The notes below the pieces were generated by a model. That model did no database searches. It saw only the letters and a list, made by a program, of their open reading frames with translations, and was not told where the DNA came from. Positions 43,910 through 55,320 of a DNA stretch of 64,000 nucleotides are shown piece after piece. Each line of letters opens with the position of its first letter. Position 1 is the first letter of the stretch. The position numbers and the translations under genes are program-made. Source of the stretch: Mesostigma viride (Eukaryota; Streptophyta; Mesostigmatophyceae; Mesostigmatales; Mesostigmataceae). Location: positions 33,501 through 97,500 of the forward strand of contig RPFO01001885.1 of the NCBI GenBank assembly GCA_009746045.1, in the 5' to 3' direction.

Positions 43910-44507
43910 TTCAGGGCAAGGGACTAATTGAATTCAGCAAGCAAGCGTACATGCGCGCAAGGACGAGAGTGGCTAAATAAGGAAGCAAGGGCGTAACAAA
44001 GGAAGCAAGGGACTGATTAGATTCAGCAAGCAAGCAATTGCAAGCATGCAAGGAAGAGGGGCTAACAAAGGAAGCAAGGGCCTAACAAAGGAATCAGGGG
44101 ACTGATTCCATTCAGCAAGTGGTCAAGCATGCAGGGAAGGAACGGCCTAACCAAGTAGGCAAGGTCATATCAAAGGAAGCAAGGCATTAATTAAATTCAG
44201 CAAGCATGCGAGGAAGAGTGGCTTACAAAGGAAGCATGGGACTAAGAAAGGAAGCAAGGGACTAATTACATTCAGGAAGCACGCATGCAAGGAAGCAAGG
44301 GAATAAAGCAAGGAACTAATCAAATTCAGCAAGCGGCTAAACAACCAAGCAAGGGCCTAATCAAGGAAGAAAGCAACCACGCAAAGAAGCAAGCAAGCAC
44401 GCAAAGACGGAAACAAGCATGCAAGGAAGCAAGGGGTTTATCGAACTCAGCAAGCAAGCATGCAAGGAAGCAAGGAGCAAGTGAGGGACCAAGGGACTAA
44501 TCAACTT
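43910..44507. repeat. Irregular minisatellite, inner copy
   Basis: Counterpart of 41735-42330, with the same number of units and a handful of base changes. Confidence 0.85.
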
Positions 44508-46371
44508 TATGACACTTACCACGCAGAAGGGACAACCTCATGACCGCGGAGAAGATAACATTCCGTCCCTCCTGTTGCGATTGCAAAGGGGAGAAAGAAT
44601 AGTAGTGATGTAAGGAATGAATTCCAGTGCAAAATTAGGAAAATACCTTCAATAACAAAGCTAGTAAGTAGGCAAGGTAATTAAAAAGTAGGTAGCAAAC
44701 TGATGACAACATGCACATACTCACGCATGGACCAACCAAGTTAGTATCTAATCTACTATGTGGCTTATGAGGAAGCACCATGAAACATTTGACCTTACTG
44801 GCTTCATCAGAACACGTCTAGATGCTTTTCCTTTGCAAAGATAGTCGCAATTGACGCTTGGGGCTTGCATGGGATTCAGGTCTGCATGGACGTGCTTTGA
44901 CAACAAACGGGCATGTACGCACAAAAATGCCCAAGGACGGTACTTCATGATGGTCATCTTCATGAAATTGACCACGCATGTAAGAGGACAAGAAATCAAG
45001 TATTCAGAGTTCATGCTATACTAAGAAACCAGCTTTTGCTCAGAATGCCGCTTTTGCGGTCTATGGGCCTTCCAATGCAAACTGCCAAGCAATTCTCATA
45101 AGTATCCTTGCTCAGCTACGCAGTTGCTCATTTTCCCGGCTCCATTCCTCTTCGATCACAGCCTGTCCATGACGGCCTTGTAGGTTTTGGATAGCTCCAG
45201 AATCTCGCTCTGTTTATTCTCCGTTACTTATGTCACTCACATGTCGTCGCTACTAGAACCGCTTCTAGTGCGGTTCTCGCTGCCACCCCTGCTGCCACAC
45301 CTGCAGCGCTTGTTATTCGGTGGTTGCATTCATTGGTTACGTATGGAAATCGGTTGCCCCATCGCTCGAGCTAGCGTGTATGTGCCCTCACTGCCCGCTA
45401 GCCCCAGCACTGACTTGACTGCGAACAACGGCTAGGGCTACGTCAGACGCGTTTTTTTGAATTTGCGCAAAAAAAAAGATTGCGACTAGGTCACATCCGT
45501 AGCCAGCGGCAGGCGGAATGTCTCGAGTGATTCCAGCCAAGCGATCTTCCGTATTGTCATGACATCTTACCTTTCCACTGGTTACTACTTGTCTCAAAGC
45601 CTTTTAGAACGGTCGGAGCCGCAAACTGCCGATAAATTTACAGGTACAGTAACTAGTATTCACCAATGAAAGCCACAGGCATTTAAAAAACCGCCGTCCT
45701 GCCAGACCCTAGAAAACGCTTGGTCCTGCCTTTGCCGGACAACCATTGGAGCAGGTTATAAAGTGCGACAACGATTTCTGATTGTTGGCTGACAGACTGA
45801 CAGCCGACAATTATTAACGCAAAGTCACTAAAGCAATTAGGCAGTGAGAACATTCTACAAAAGAGCTCTTAGTTCGGGCTTTATATAAGTAGTACCTGCC
45901 TGTTAAAAATTGGAACAAGGATACGGTTCCGGCATCCGTTTATTCCGAAGCCGGTACGGGCAAGGCTAGGGAACCGGCGTGGGAATAAACTGAACTGAAC
46001 ATAACTGAAATAAAGGCCGTTATGATGCCGTGAAATAGCCGCATGACGACAGTGCCGTTCCAAACTTTCAACTTCGCGCCCTACCTCTCTTAACCGTTAC
46101 CTGGTAGACCGTTGGTCCAACGAGCGAAAAATTTAGAAAGGTTGCGATTAGGCAACGCGACCTTGCACCTAGCCGCACCCATGAACGCCTTCAGCAGCCA
46201 TGGTAGGCAACACAACCCTGCACCTAGCCGCACCATTCCATAAACGCCTTCATCAGCCATGTTAGGCCGGAATAGACACGGCATTTCCACTTTGGGTCTC
46301 GCACTAGTCAAGTCACTTGCTCAGATAGAAAGCAATGGATCACGCAAAACCAGGAGCCACGCCTCCCCACG

Positions 46372-47353
46372 ATGATTACGGCGGCGGTGTGTGGCATGGA
46401 GCCTGCTTGTGACGAGCATGACTCAATCCACATCAATGGCAGCAATTACCGAACTGCAGTCGCCGACCTTCGACAAACTGTTCGCCATCGCAACTCGGGA
46501 GTAATGGTTTATGGTAAAGAGGGGGTTAGGTATGGCCGCATCACACACATTCTGCATAGTTTCCTCCGTGCCCCGACGGAAGGATGGAGTAGGCAAGTTC
46601 TTTTAAAGGTCGCTCTGTTTGATGTCGGTTCTGTGAAAGAGCTCCCTTTAGAGGGATTGACGCTTATACCTTTAGGGGAGCGAGCGCCCAAGCAGGATGC
46701 TTTAGTCCTTCCCGGGAGTGTATGTTCAGTTGGTTTTGTAGTTGATCCAGAGTATGCACCTGAGATAGCCATCGTGCACTGTAAATTGCCGTGGCAAATG
46801 GTAAAGGAAACGTGTAGTGCAGCCCAGCATGTATTATCCCGTGCTGCAGGTGCTCAGCTGAGAACCACAGACGTGTATGCTGATATGAACCTGCAGCGCA
46901 AGGTGACACTGTGTGTTAAGCGAAGAGACATGACAACACGAGGTCGTTCACAAGGTAATCGCACTGCACCCATAGATCCACAAGCAACCACTGCACGCAT
47001 GGCTGCGGAGCCACAAGCAACCACTGCACCTAATCGCTCACGTGGCAAGCGCACTGTTGGCACATTGGTAGAACCACAAGCAACCACTGCACCAAGCCGC
47101 TCGCGTGGCAAGCGCACTGCGGACACATTGGTAGAAACACACACAGCCGCTGCACCAAACCGCTCGCGTGGCAAGAGCATTGCTGGCAAGTCCATGGCAG
47201 CGCATCAAGCCCTGATGACATTGCTAGTGATTTGTCGCTGAGCAGCGACGGTGAGGCATGCATTCCCACACAAAGGAGAAGTGAGAGGCAACGTGTGGTA
47301 GTAAATTATGCGGACTCTGACAGTGCTGCATACACTGATGAGGAGTGGGATTG
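46372..47353 (+). pseudogene. CACTA-1 internal ORF with Arg-Gly-Lys repeats
   Basis: The main open frame 46372-47241 starts MITAAVCGMEP. It has a compact domain (residues about 40-105: VRYGRITHILHSF, RQVLLKVALFDV, PLEGLTLIPL) that recalls the C-terminal beta-rich domains of plant CACTA TNP2-like proteins (DUF4216-type); this is a weak resemblance. Residues of about 200-275 hold three copies of an A-P-[NS]-R-S-R-G-K repeat. A frameshift near 47200 separates a conserved C-terminus (SDGEACIPTQRRSERQR…YTDEEW), which stays in frame in the outer copy. Possible DNA-binding accessory protein; function unproven. Confidence 0.55.
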
Positions 47354-49577
47354 ATTATATTCCTAATATAATGTAATGATGGATTGATGTAACTTGTTGT
47401 GTGCTTGTCACACTTATATTTATTTATTTCCAATGAACATGTGTGTCAACTGCATCATTTCTGCATCCACATATATTGCATAAGTGTCCTGTCTTCATGC
47501 ACTTGAGAGTTCTCAAGTGTCATGCTCAGTGTCCTGATTTTCCTGATTTTTTGTGCCATGCTAAGTGTCCTGATTTTCCTGATTTTTTGTGCTGTTAAGT
47601 GTCCTGATTTTCCTGATTTTTTCTGATTCAGCGGGTTTTCTCAGGATCTCAGGATTTCTCAGGATTTTTTTACGAATCTCAGTGTTTCTCAGTGTTTCGC
47701 GAGACGCATCTCAGGCACTTCTCAAGATTCTCAAGAAGTCCTGATATAAATCAGGAATCCTGAGAAAAGTCTCAGGGTTTCTCAGGATTTTGAGAAAAAT
47801 CTCAGAAAAAAATCAGGAAATCTCAGGAAATCCTGAGAAAATCTCAGGAATCCTGAGAAAAATCTCAGGAAATCTCAGGATCCTGAGAAAAATCTCAGAA
47901 CCCGACTTCCTAGTGTTTTGCTTGGGTACACGGTACTACAGTTTCGTCACTGAAAATTTTCTGTAGTTGCGTTGGTGTTTCGTACGTTCCGCTGAAATTT
48001 TCGTGTTCAGTACCCAGATCACAATTTGATCCGGGCGCAAAATGATTGGCTGTAAGGTACGAACCAAAAACGAAATTTTAGTATCTAAGTTCCGCAGCGC
48101 TTGCTGAATTTGCCCCGGAAGCCCGGGGGCACTTTCCCCGCTGAAAAAGGTGTCCGCGGAAGCGTATTGTAGTGATCTTCATGAAATTGACCACGCATGT
48201 AAGAGGACAAGAAATCAAGTATTCAGAGTTCATGCTATACTAAGAAACCAGCTTTTGCTCAGAATGCCGCTTTTGCGGTCTATGGGCCTTCCAATGCAAC
48301 CTGCCAAGCAATGCTCATAAGTATCCTTGCTCAGCTACGCAGTTTCTCATTTTCCCGGCTCCATTCCTCTTCGATCACAGCCTGTCCATGACGGCCTTGT
48401 AGGTTTTGGATAGCTCCAGAATCTCGCTCTGTTTGTTCTCCGTTACTTATGTCACTCACATGTCGTCGCTACTAGAACCGCTTCTAGTGCGGTTCTCGCT
48501 GCCACCCCTGCTGCCACACCTGCAGCGCTTGTTATTCGGTGGTTGCATTCATTGGTTACGTATGGAAATCGGTTGCCCCATCGCTCGAGCTAGCGTGTAT
48601 GTGCCCTCACTGCCCGCTAGCCCCAGCACTGACTTGACTGCGAACAACGGCTAGGGCTACGTCAAACGCGTTTTTTTGAATTTGCGCAAAAAAAAAGATT
48701 GCGACTAGGTCACATCCGTAGCCAGCGGCAGGCGGAATGTCTCGAGTGATTCCAGCCAAGCGATCTTCCGTATTGTCATGACATCTTACCTTTCCACTGG
48801 TTACTACTCGTCTCAAAGCCTTTTAGAACGGTCGGAGCCGCAAACTGCCGATAAATTTACAGGTACAGTAACTAGTATTCACCAATGAAAGCCACAGGCA
48901 TTTAAAAAACCGCCGTCCTGCCAGACCCTAGAAAACGCTTGGTCCTGACTTTGCCGGACAACCATTAAAGCAGGTTATAAAGTGCGACAACGATTTCTGA
49001 TTGTTGGCTGACAGACTGACAGCCGACAATTATTAACGCAAAGTCACTAAAGCAAATAGGCAGTGAGAACATTCTACAAAAGAGCTCTTAGTTCGGGCTT
49101 TATAGAAGTAGTACCTGCCTGTCAAAAATTGGAACAAGGATACGGTGCCGGCATCCGTTTATTCCGAAGCCGGTACGGGCAAGGCTAGGGAACCGGCGTG
49201 GGAATAAACTGAACTGAACATAACTGAAATAAAGGCCGTTATGGTGCCGTGAAATAGCCGCATGACGACAGTGCCGTTCCAAACTTTCAACTTCGCGCCC
49301 TACCTCTTAACCGTTACCTGGTAGACCGTTGGTCCAACGAGCGAAAAATTTAGAAAGGTTGCGATTAGGCAACGCGACCTTGCACCTAGCCGCACCCATG
49401 AACGCCTTCAGCAGCCATGTTAGGCAACACAACCCTGCACCTAGCCGCACCATTCCATAAACGCCTTCATCAGCCATGTTAGGCCGGAATAGACACGGCA
49501 TTTCCACTTTGGGATTCGCACTAGTCAAGTCACTTGCTCAGATAGTATATCACTAGCTCTGACCCGCCTTCAAGCGG

Positions 49578-49960
49578 TTTGGTAGTGCAGCGGCTGTGTG
49601 TGGTTCTACCAAACGACTTTCAGAAGTATGTGCCTACTCCATGGCCCCATCGGGGCAAGTAGCGGGGGCGCTTGCAGAATGTAAGTGATGCTGCGCCTAT
49701 ACCGAACCCCGTCTTTGCCGCCATGAACCATGACTCCGGACGGAGCTGCGATGACGTAAAGATGGTTGAAGGTCGCGGGTTGCTGTTCTGTAGTTGCCCC
49801 AATGCTGTTCTGTAGTGCTCCGATTGATGTGAGCTGATAGCGGCCTCTTCAATACCTTGAGTTTTGCACGTGCTCACGTGGGGCATGGAGTAGGCACATA
49901 TTTCTCAAAGTCGTTTGGTAGAACCACACACAGCCGCTGCACTACCAAACCGCTCGCGTG
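49578..49960. repeat. Inverted repeat replacing the ORF body in the outer CACTA
   Basis: The arm at about 49578-49645 (GGTTTGGTAGTGCAGCGGC…) is the reverse complement of about 49895-49960. The arms derive from the CACTA ORF (ACCACACACAGCCGCTGC is coding). The loop of about 250 bp has no match in the inner copy. Upstream coding sequence (46340-47135 of the inner copy) is absent here. Confidence 0.85.
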
Positions 49961-50163
49961 GCAAGAGCCGCACTGCTGGCAAGTCCATGGCAGCGGCTAG
50001 TGTCAGCGCATCGAGCCCTGATGACATAGCTAGTGTTTCGTCGTTCAGCAGCAACGGTGAGGCATGCATTCCCTCACAAAGGAGAAGTGAGAGGCAGCGT
50101 GCTGTAGTAAATTATGCGGACAACTCTGACAGTGCTGCATACACTGATGAGGAGTGGCATTGA
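49961..50163 (+). pseudogene. C-terminal remnant of the CACTA-1 ORF
   Basis: Encodes the last repeat and the C-terminus (SRGKSRTAGKSMAAASVSAS … AAYTDEEWH), in one frame. It confirms that the inner copy lost about 14 bases after SMAA. It has no start of its own. Confidence 0.75.
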
Positions 50164-50776
50164 TTATATTTCTGGCAATGATGCCTGTAATGTAACTTGT
50201 TGTGTGCTTGTCGCACTGCATTATCAAGGAGACAACCAGTGCAGGCCAGAAATCGGGAGAATCCGGACCATGCATTATATTTATTTATTTCCAATGAACA
50301 TGTGTGTCAACTGCATCATTTCTGCATCCACATATATTGCATAAGTGTCCTGTCTTCATGCACTTGAGAGTTCTCAAGTGTCATGCTCAGTGTCCTGATT
50401 TTCCTGATTTTTTGTGCCATGCTAAGTGTCCTGATTTTCCTGATTTTTTGTGCCATGCTAAGTGTCCTGATTTTCCTGATTTTTTCTGATTCAGCGGGTT
50501 TTCTCAGGATCTCAGGATTTCTCAGGATTTTTTTAGGAATCTCAGTGTTTCTCAGTGTGTGGCGAGAAAAATCTCAGGCACTTCTCAAAATTCTCAGGAG
50601 GAAGTCCTGATATAATATCAGGAATCCTGAGAAAAAGCTCAGGATTTCTCCTGATATCCTGAGAAAAAAATCAGGAAATCTCAGGAAGTCCTGAGAAAAT
50701 CTCAGGAATCCTGAGAAAAATCTCAGGAAATCTCAGGAATCCTGAGAAAAATCTCAGAACCCGACTTCCTAGTGTG

Positions 50777-52010
<1,234 letters not shown>

Positions 52011-52076
52011 ACATATAGGCTTGGGTCACGGCAGTGTAGTTGTGTTTCCTTCCTCTATTCCTGGAGTAAACGGGTT

Positions 52077-52394
52077 TTGGTAAATGGTTGTATGGCGTAT
52101 TATAGTAACACATACGTTAATGCATTGAGATCAGCTCCGTCACGTTCGTCTTTCGCCAGAGGGTTGAGTAGAGGAGGCCTGACTAGTTTAGGTAGTATCA
52201 GGCCCATTAGAGGTAGAGGTGGAGGTCGATATCCGCGGCGTAACAATGGTTCCGGAGGAACTTCAGTAGGTAGAGAACGAGACGACTATCCCTTGCCACA
52301 TACACCTTTTCAAGACCCCTTCCGCGTCCAGGAACACGAAGCCGACACTTCCTTGATAGGTAATGGGCGGGTCGCCTTCAAGCTAGGAGAGTAG
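52077..52394 (+). CDS. Small Arg/Gly-rich ORF in the Gypsy leader
   Basis: 105 codons (an ATG at 52083 is likely), with RGRGGGRYPRRNN near residue 45. The basic RRNN stretch is echoed in the ORF start at 10891 of the other Gypsy fragment, suggesting a real leader ORF. Possible RNA-binding role; no family assigned. Between it and 52783 there is no further ORF. Confidence 0.45.
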   Translation: MVNGCMAYYSNTYVNALRSAPSRSSFARGLSRGGLTSLGSIRPIRGRGGGRYPRRNNGSGGTSVGRERDDYPLPHTPFQDPFRVQEHEADTSLIGNGRVAFKLGE

Positions 52395-53112
52395 TGCTGC
52401 CCGTTTCGGGACACGCTCTACCTAGATGCTAGACCTGCTCGCAGCGGATAAACCCTTTCGTAGTTAGCCTGTCCTTCGCCTTGTTTTCCTGCTTACGGTT
52501 GTTTCCTGTCTTAGATACTAAGGGGAGTATTCCTGTTCGGAGACGATTAGCGTCGCAGTCCCTACACCTTTTTCCTTGTGCTGCTGCTTTATTAGACGGC
52601 CGCACCCGCAGAGATACGGGTCGCTGTGTTAGGACGAGCGCTGGACTATCCGGTCGCTGACTTAGGACGAGAGCTGGACACTTCCGCCCTCATTCTTCTT
52701 TCGGTGATCCAGATCGTCCAGCTAAGTCGCCTACCCCTACTCCTTCTAGCTTGACGTCACAAGACCCACCAGGTGAGTTATCATGAGTCAACGTCGTGTT
52801 TTTACTGCGCCTTCCCATTCATCTAGTGATAATAGCTTAGCTAAATATTACGTAGTTATTACCCCTCAATGGTCAGCCATTTTCCTCTCTTGGTCAGATG
52901 CTAGGAAGATAGTGCAAAATCGTACATATAATGTAATTAGGTATAAGAAATTTGTTACCTTCGAGGAAGCTCAACAATTCCTTATAGACCATAGTGTATC
53001 AGATCTAGGCCTACACGTACGCTCTACTCCTCATGGTCGCCCTCCTGTAGAAGCTCTAGATTTTGCTACCCCTCCTTCGTCTCCCCCTAAGCGGGCTGCA
53101 TCCTCATCTAGC

Positions 53113-55120
53113 CCTGCATGCCACTGAGGGCCGACCGAGCCACGAGGTAGCCATGGCTGTCGGAGCTCATAACTTTCACGTTTGAGCACCGAATTCAGCT
53201 GTGAATATCACAATCGCTTCGTCTTTCTTAGACGCACATGCTGATATAATTTTCCGAAGCTGTAACGCACTATACGATGAGCAAACGCCTCTCGACGCAA
53301 CGCAGCCTGGCGGCTGCGCTCAGCAATGAAAATACGTCTGCAGCCCCGGCTGCAGCTTCGCCAACCGGCCCAGAAGGCAGCGGTGCCACTAGCCAAGCTC
53401 TAGTGGTCGCCCAGCCGCCTGCTGAGCCCGCCTCGCCCGCAGCGTCGCCTGAACCCAAGCGCAGTCGCTCTGCCGAGCCGAGTTGGACAGAGCTCGACTT
53501 TGTCGCCGAAGCCAGCCAGCCCGGCTTCCTTGACACGCTTAACCCGGAACGCATCCTGGTCTGCGTGTTTTATGGAACGCACGCCTCGCTTCTTGCACTA
53601 TGCAAGCAGCTCTTCAACCAAGGTCGCCTCTTTGACCCTCGCTGGGTTCGTCTCGCCTCTTTCGACATCATTCCCAGCCTCCACCGCCCCTTCCTCCAGC
53701 AATTCGCTCTCTTTTCCCTCCTTGGACGCTCCATCGGGGAGCTTTGGCCCCCCAAGCCTCTCACCACCACCTTAACCGAATCCTCCCTCCGCTCACTCCT
53801 TAAGGAGGTCCTCGAGGAGCACGTGGACCCCATTGCTGCAGATGTGGCGGCCATCGGCGGCACGCTGACTGCCGAGCTTCCCCTCCTTTCCACCGCCACC
53901 TCCACCATCTCCACCGCCACCTCCACCCTCCTCGCCTCCTCCACCGCCACCACCTCCACCTCCGACGCCATCACCGCCCAGCTCCGTGACATCGACCAGC
54001 GTCTTAAGGACAACGCCATCGCTATCGAGGTTCTGCAGAACACGGCAGGCCTCACCGCCCAGGCGGTGAAGGACATTGCCGCCAAGCCAGCCCCGGCTGG
54101 CCTGGCCGGCGATGCTCCTCCCATCACCACCTGGGCGGACATGCTTAAGCAACATACCACCTCCACCACCTCCGCCGTCGCAGCCCAGCTCCAACGGCAG
54201 ACGCTTGACCTCCGCGAGGAGGCCGAGCTCGCCCAGCGCAGCCTCAACGTCATTGTCAAGAACTTCACCATGGAGGAAGGTGAGACTTCCGAGAAGCTTT
54301 TGCGTGCGTTTGAGCGAGAAATCCTTGGTCGCATGGGCCTTATCGGTGAGATCGCGCTGGCCGCCCACCGCCTTCCCCGCGCGCGGGGTAAGGCAGGGCC
54401 GCCCCCGCTCCTTCTCACCTTTAAGACCCCGGCGGACAAGATTTCTTTTCTCAGACGCCGCAAGCGGCTCGAGAAGACTCTCTTCACCCTTGATGACGAC
54501 CTGACCCTGGCGCAGCAACAACGGCGACGGGAGCTATGGCCGATCTACCTCCAGCTCCGGCAGACCAAGGCGGGCCAGCCGGTGTACTGGAAGGGGGCGG
54601 CCATCTACGTCGGCCACAAGCCCTGGCAGGCGACCCCCCCCCCCCGCGGCCCCAGCGACTCCAGACGCCCCAGCTTAGGGGAATACAGCAGTAGTAGTGC
54701 AGAATAGATAGACCGTGGCCATGTACATGTACGCCTCCTAGAGGCACTATCCTAGCTAAGCCACACGCTTTCCTTAATCATGTACATGTGTGCCTATGAT
54801 GAGCCACACCCCAGATGATGCCTAGCTTTATTTAGTTATGTTGTGCCCATGCAGGGAGTAACTCTCTGCTGAGACGCCATGCCCTAGCTTCTTTGTATAG
54901 CTATGCTGCTCTTCCCCCCCATGACAGGCTCCCCCTTCGCTGGGCATAGCTTGAAGATCATGGGATGCAAGTGCCCTGGTGCACCTAGAGCAAGGGTCCT
55001 TTACATCCCCACCCTTGCAGGAAGTAGCTTAGGATGTATGATAGGCCATATGCCCCCCTCTCAAGGGCTGTGTGCTACATATACTCCCAACGGAGTTATG
55101 TTACAATTCAATTCAATTCA
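53113..55120 (+). mobile_element. Full-length ORF1-only LINE, recent insertion
   Basis: Flanked by ATCCTCATCTAGC at 53100-53112 and 55121-55133 (perfect 13-bp TSD). 5' UTR 53113-53276, intact ORF1, 3' UTR of about 410 bp, hairpin ACTCC-CAAC-GGAGT (55083-55096), and a (CAATT)n tail instead of (TTAA)n. No second ORF. Confidence 0.93.
53277..54707 (+). CDS. LINE ORF1 protein (476 residues, intact)
   Basis: A nucleic-acid-binding ORF1 protein of an L1-like LINE. Residues 1-75 are low-complexity. About 85-165 form a conserved globular part (FYGTHASLLALCKQLFNQG, FSLLGRSIGELWPPK). About 225-350 are helical/coiled coil. The RRM-like core follows (QRSLNVIVKNF, AAHRLPRARGKAGPPP), and the C-terminal domain carries TLDDDLTLAQQQRRRELWP and YWKGAAIYVGHKPW. 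The ATG at 53277 matches the start in the minus-strand copy. L1-type ORF1p acts as an RNA chaperone in the retrotransposition RNP; that role is inferred. As the only intact copy it may be expressed. Confidence 0.9.
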   Translation: MSKRLSTQRSLAAALSNENTSAAPAAASPTGPEGSGATSQALVVAQPPAEPASPAASPEPKRSRSAEPSWTELDFVAEASQPGFLDTLNPERILVCVFYGTHASLLALCKQLFNQGRLFDPRWVRLASFDIIPSLHRPFLQQFALFSLLGRSIGELWPPKPLTTTLTESSLRSLLKEVLEEHVDPIAADVAAIGGTLTAELPLLSTATSTISTATSTLLASSTATTSTSDAITAQLRDIDQRLKDNAIAIEVLQNTAGLTAQAVKDIAAKPAPAGLAGDAPPITTWADMLKQHTTSTTSAVAAQLQRQTLDLREEAELAQRSLNVIVKNFTMEEGETSEKLLRAFEREILGRMGLIGEIALAAHRLPRARGKAGPPPLLLTFKTPADKISFLRRRKRLEKTLFTLDDDLTLAQQQRRRELWPIYLQLRQTKAGQPVYWKGAAIYVGHKPWQATPPPRGPSDSRRPSLGEYSSSSAE

Positions 55121-55320
55121 ATCCTCATCTAGCTTAGATACTCCTCTCACCTTAGAATTCGGTTCCCTATCCATTACTGTTGTTAAAAAGGATTGATTTA
55201 AATTGTTTCCTTCTTTTAAGCCATTAAAAGCTTTTTCTTTTCTTTCCTTGCCTTAAATTAGGCCTTGTCCTTCACCCTTGTTGCTTTCAGTTAGATTTCT
55301 GATCATTTACTTACATAAAA

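Larger units (their letters stand above)
42991..47915. mobile_element. Inner CACTA-1 transposon
   Basis: Same termini as the outer copy (CACTAGGAAGTCGG…CCGACTTCCTAGTG), flanked by TT. At 4,925 bp it preserves the uninterrupted state of both sites that are occupied in the outer copy. The two CACTA copies are nearly identical over 41394-42780 / 43566-44955 and 48175-49545 / 44955-46335. It carries one substantial ORF (46372-47350). Confidence 0.9.
42781..48174. mobile_element. CACTACAATACG short element (MITE-like), split by the inner CACTA
   Basis: Ends CACTACAATACG (42781) and CGTATTGTAGTG (48174), flanked by AT on both sides. The inner CACTA copy shows the uninterrupted sequence GGTCATCTTCATG near 44953-44965. 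Without the inner CACTA it is about 470 bp and has no coding capacity. Confidence 0.88.
52783..55196 (+). pseudogene. Hybrid-binding (RNase H1 N-terminal / caulimovirus VI-like) ORF, split by a LINE
   Basis: Residues of about 20-68 (KYYVVITPQWSAIFLSW, then YKKFVTFEEAQQFL) match the small domain shared by RNase H1 N-termini and caulimovirus protein VI: YVV, W at the turn, YKKF and eeA..FL. A Pro/Ser tail follows. The LINE at 53113-55120 splits it. With the 13-bp TSD counted once the frame runs on to the stop at 55196, giving about 131 residues. It would lie upstream of gag as a separate small protein, possibly binding RNA/DNA hybrids. Confidence 0.65.
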
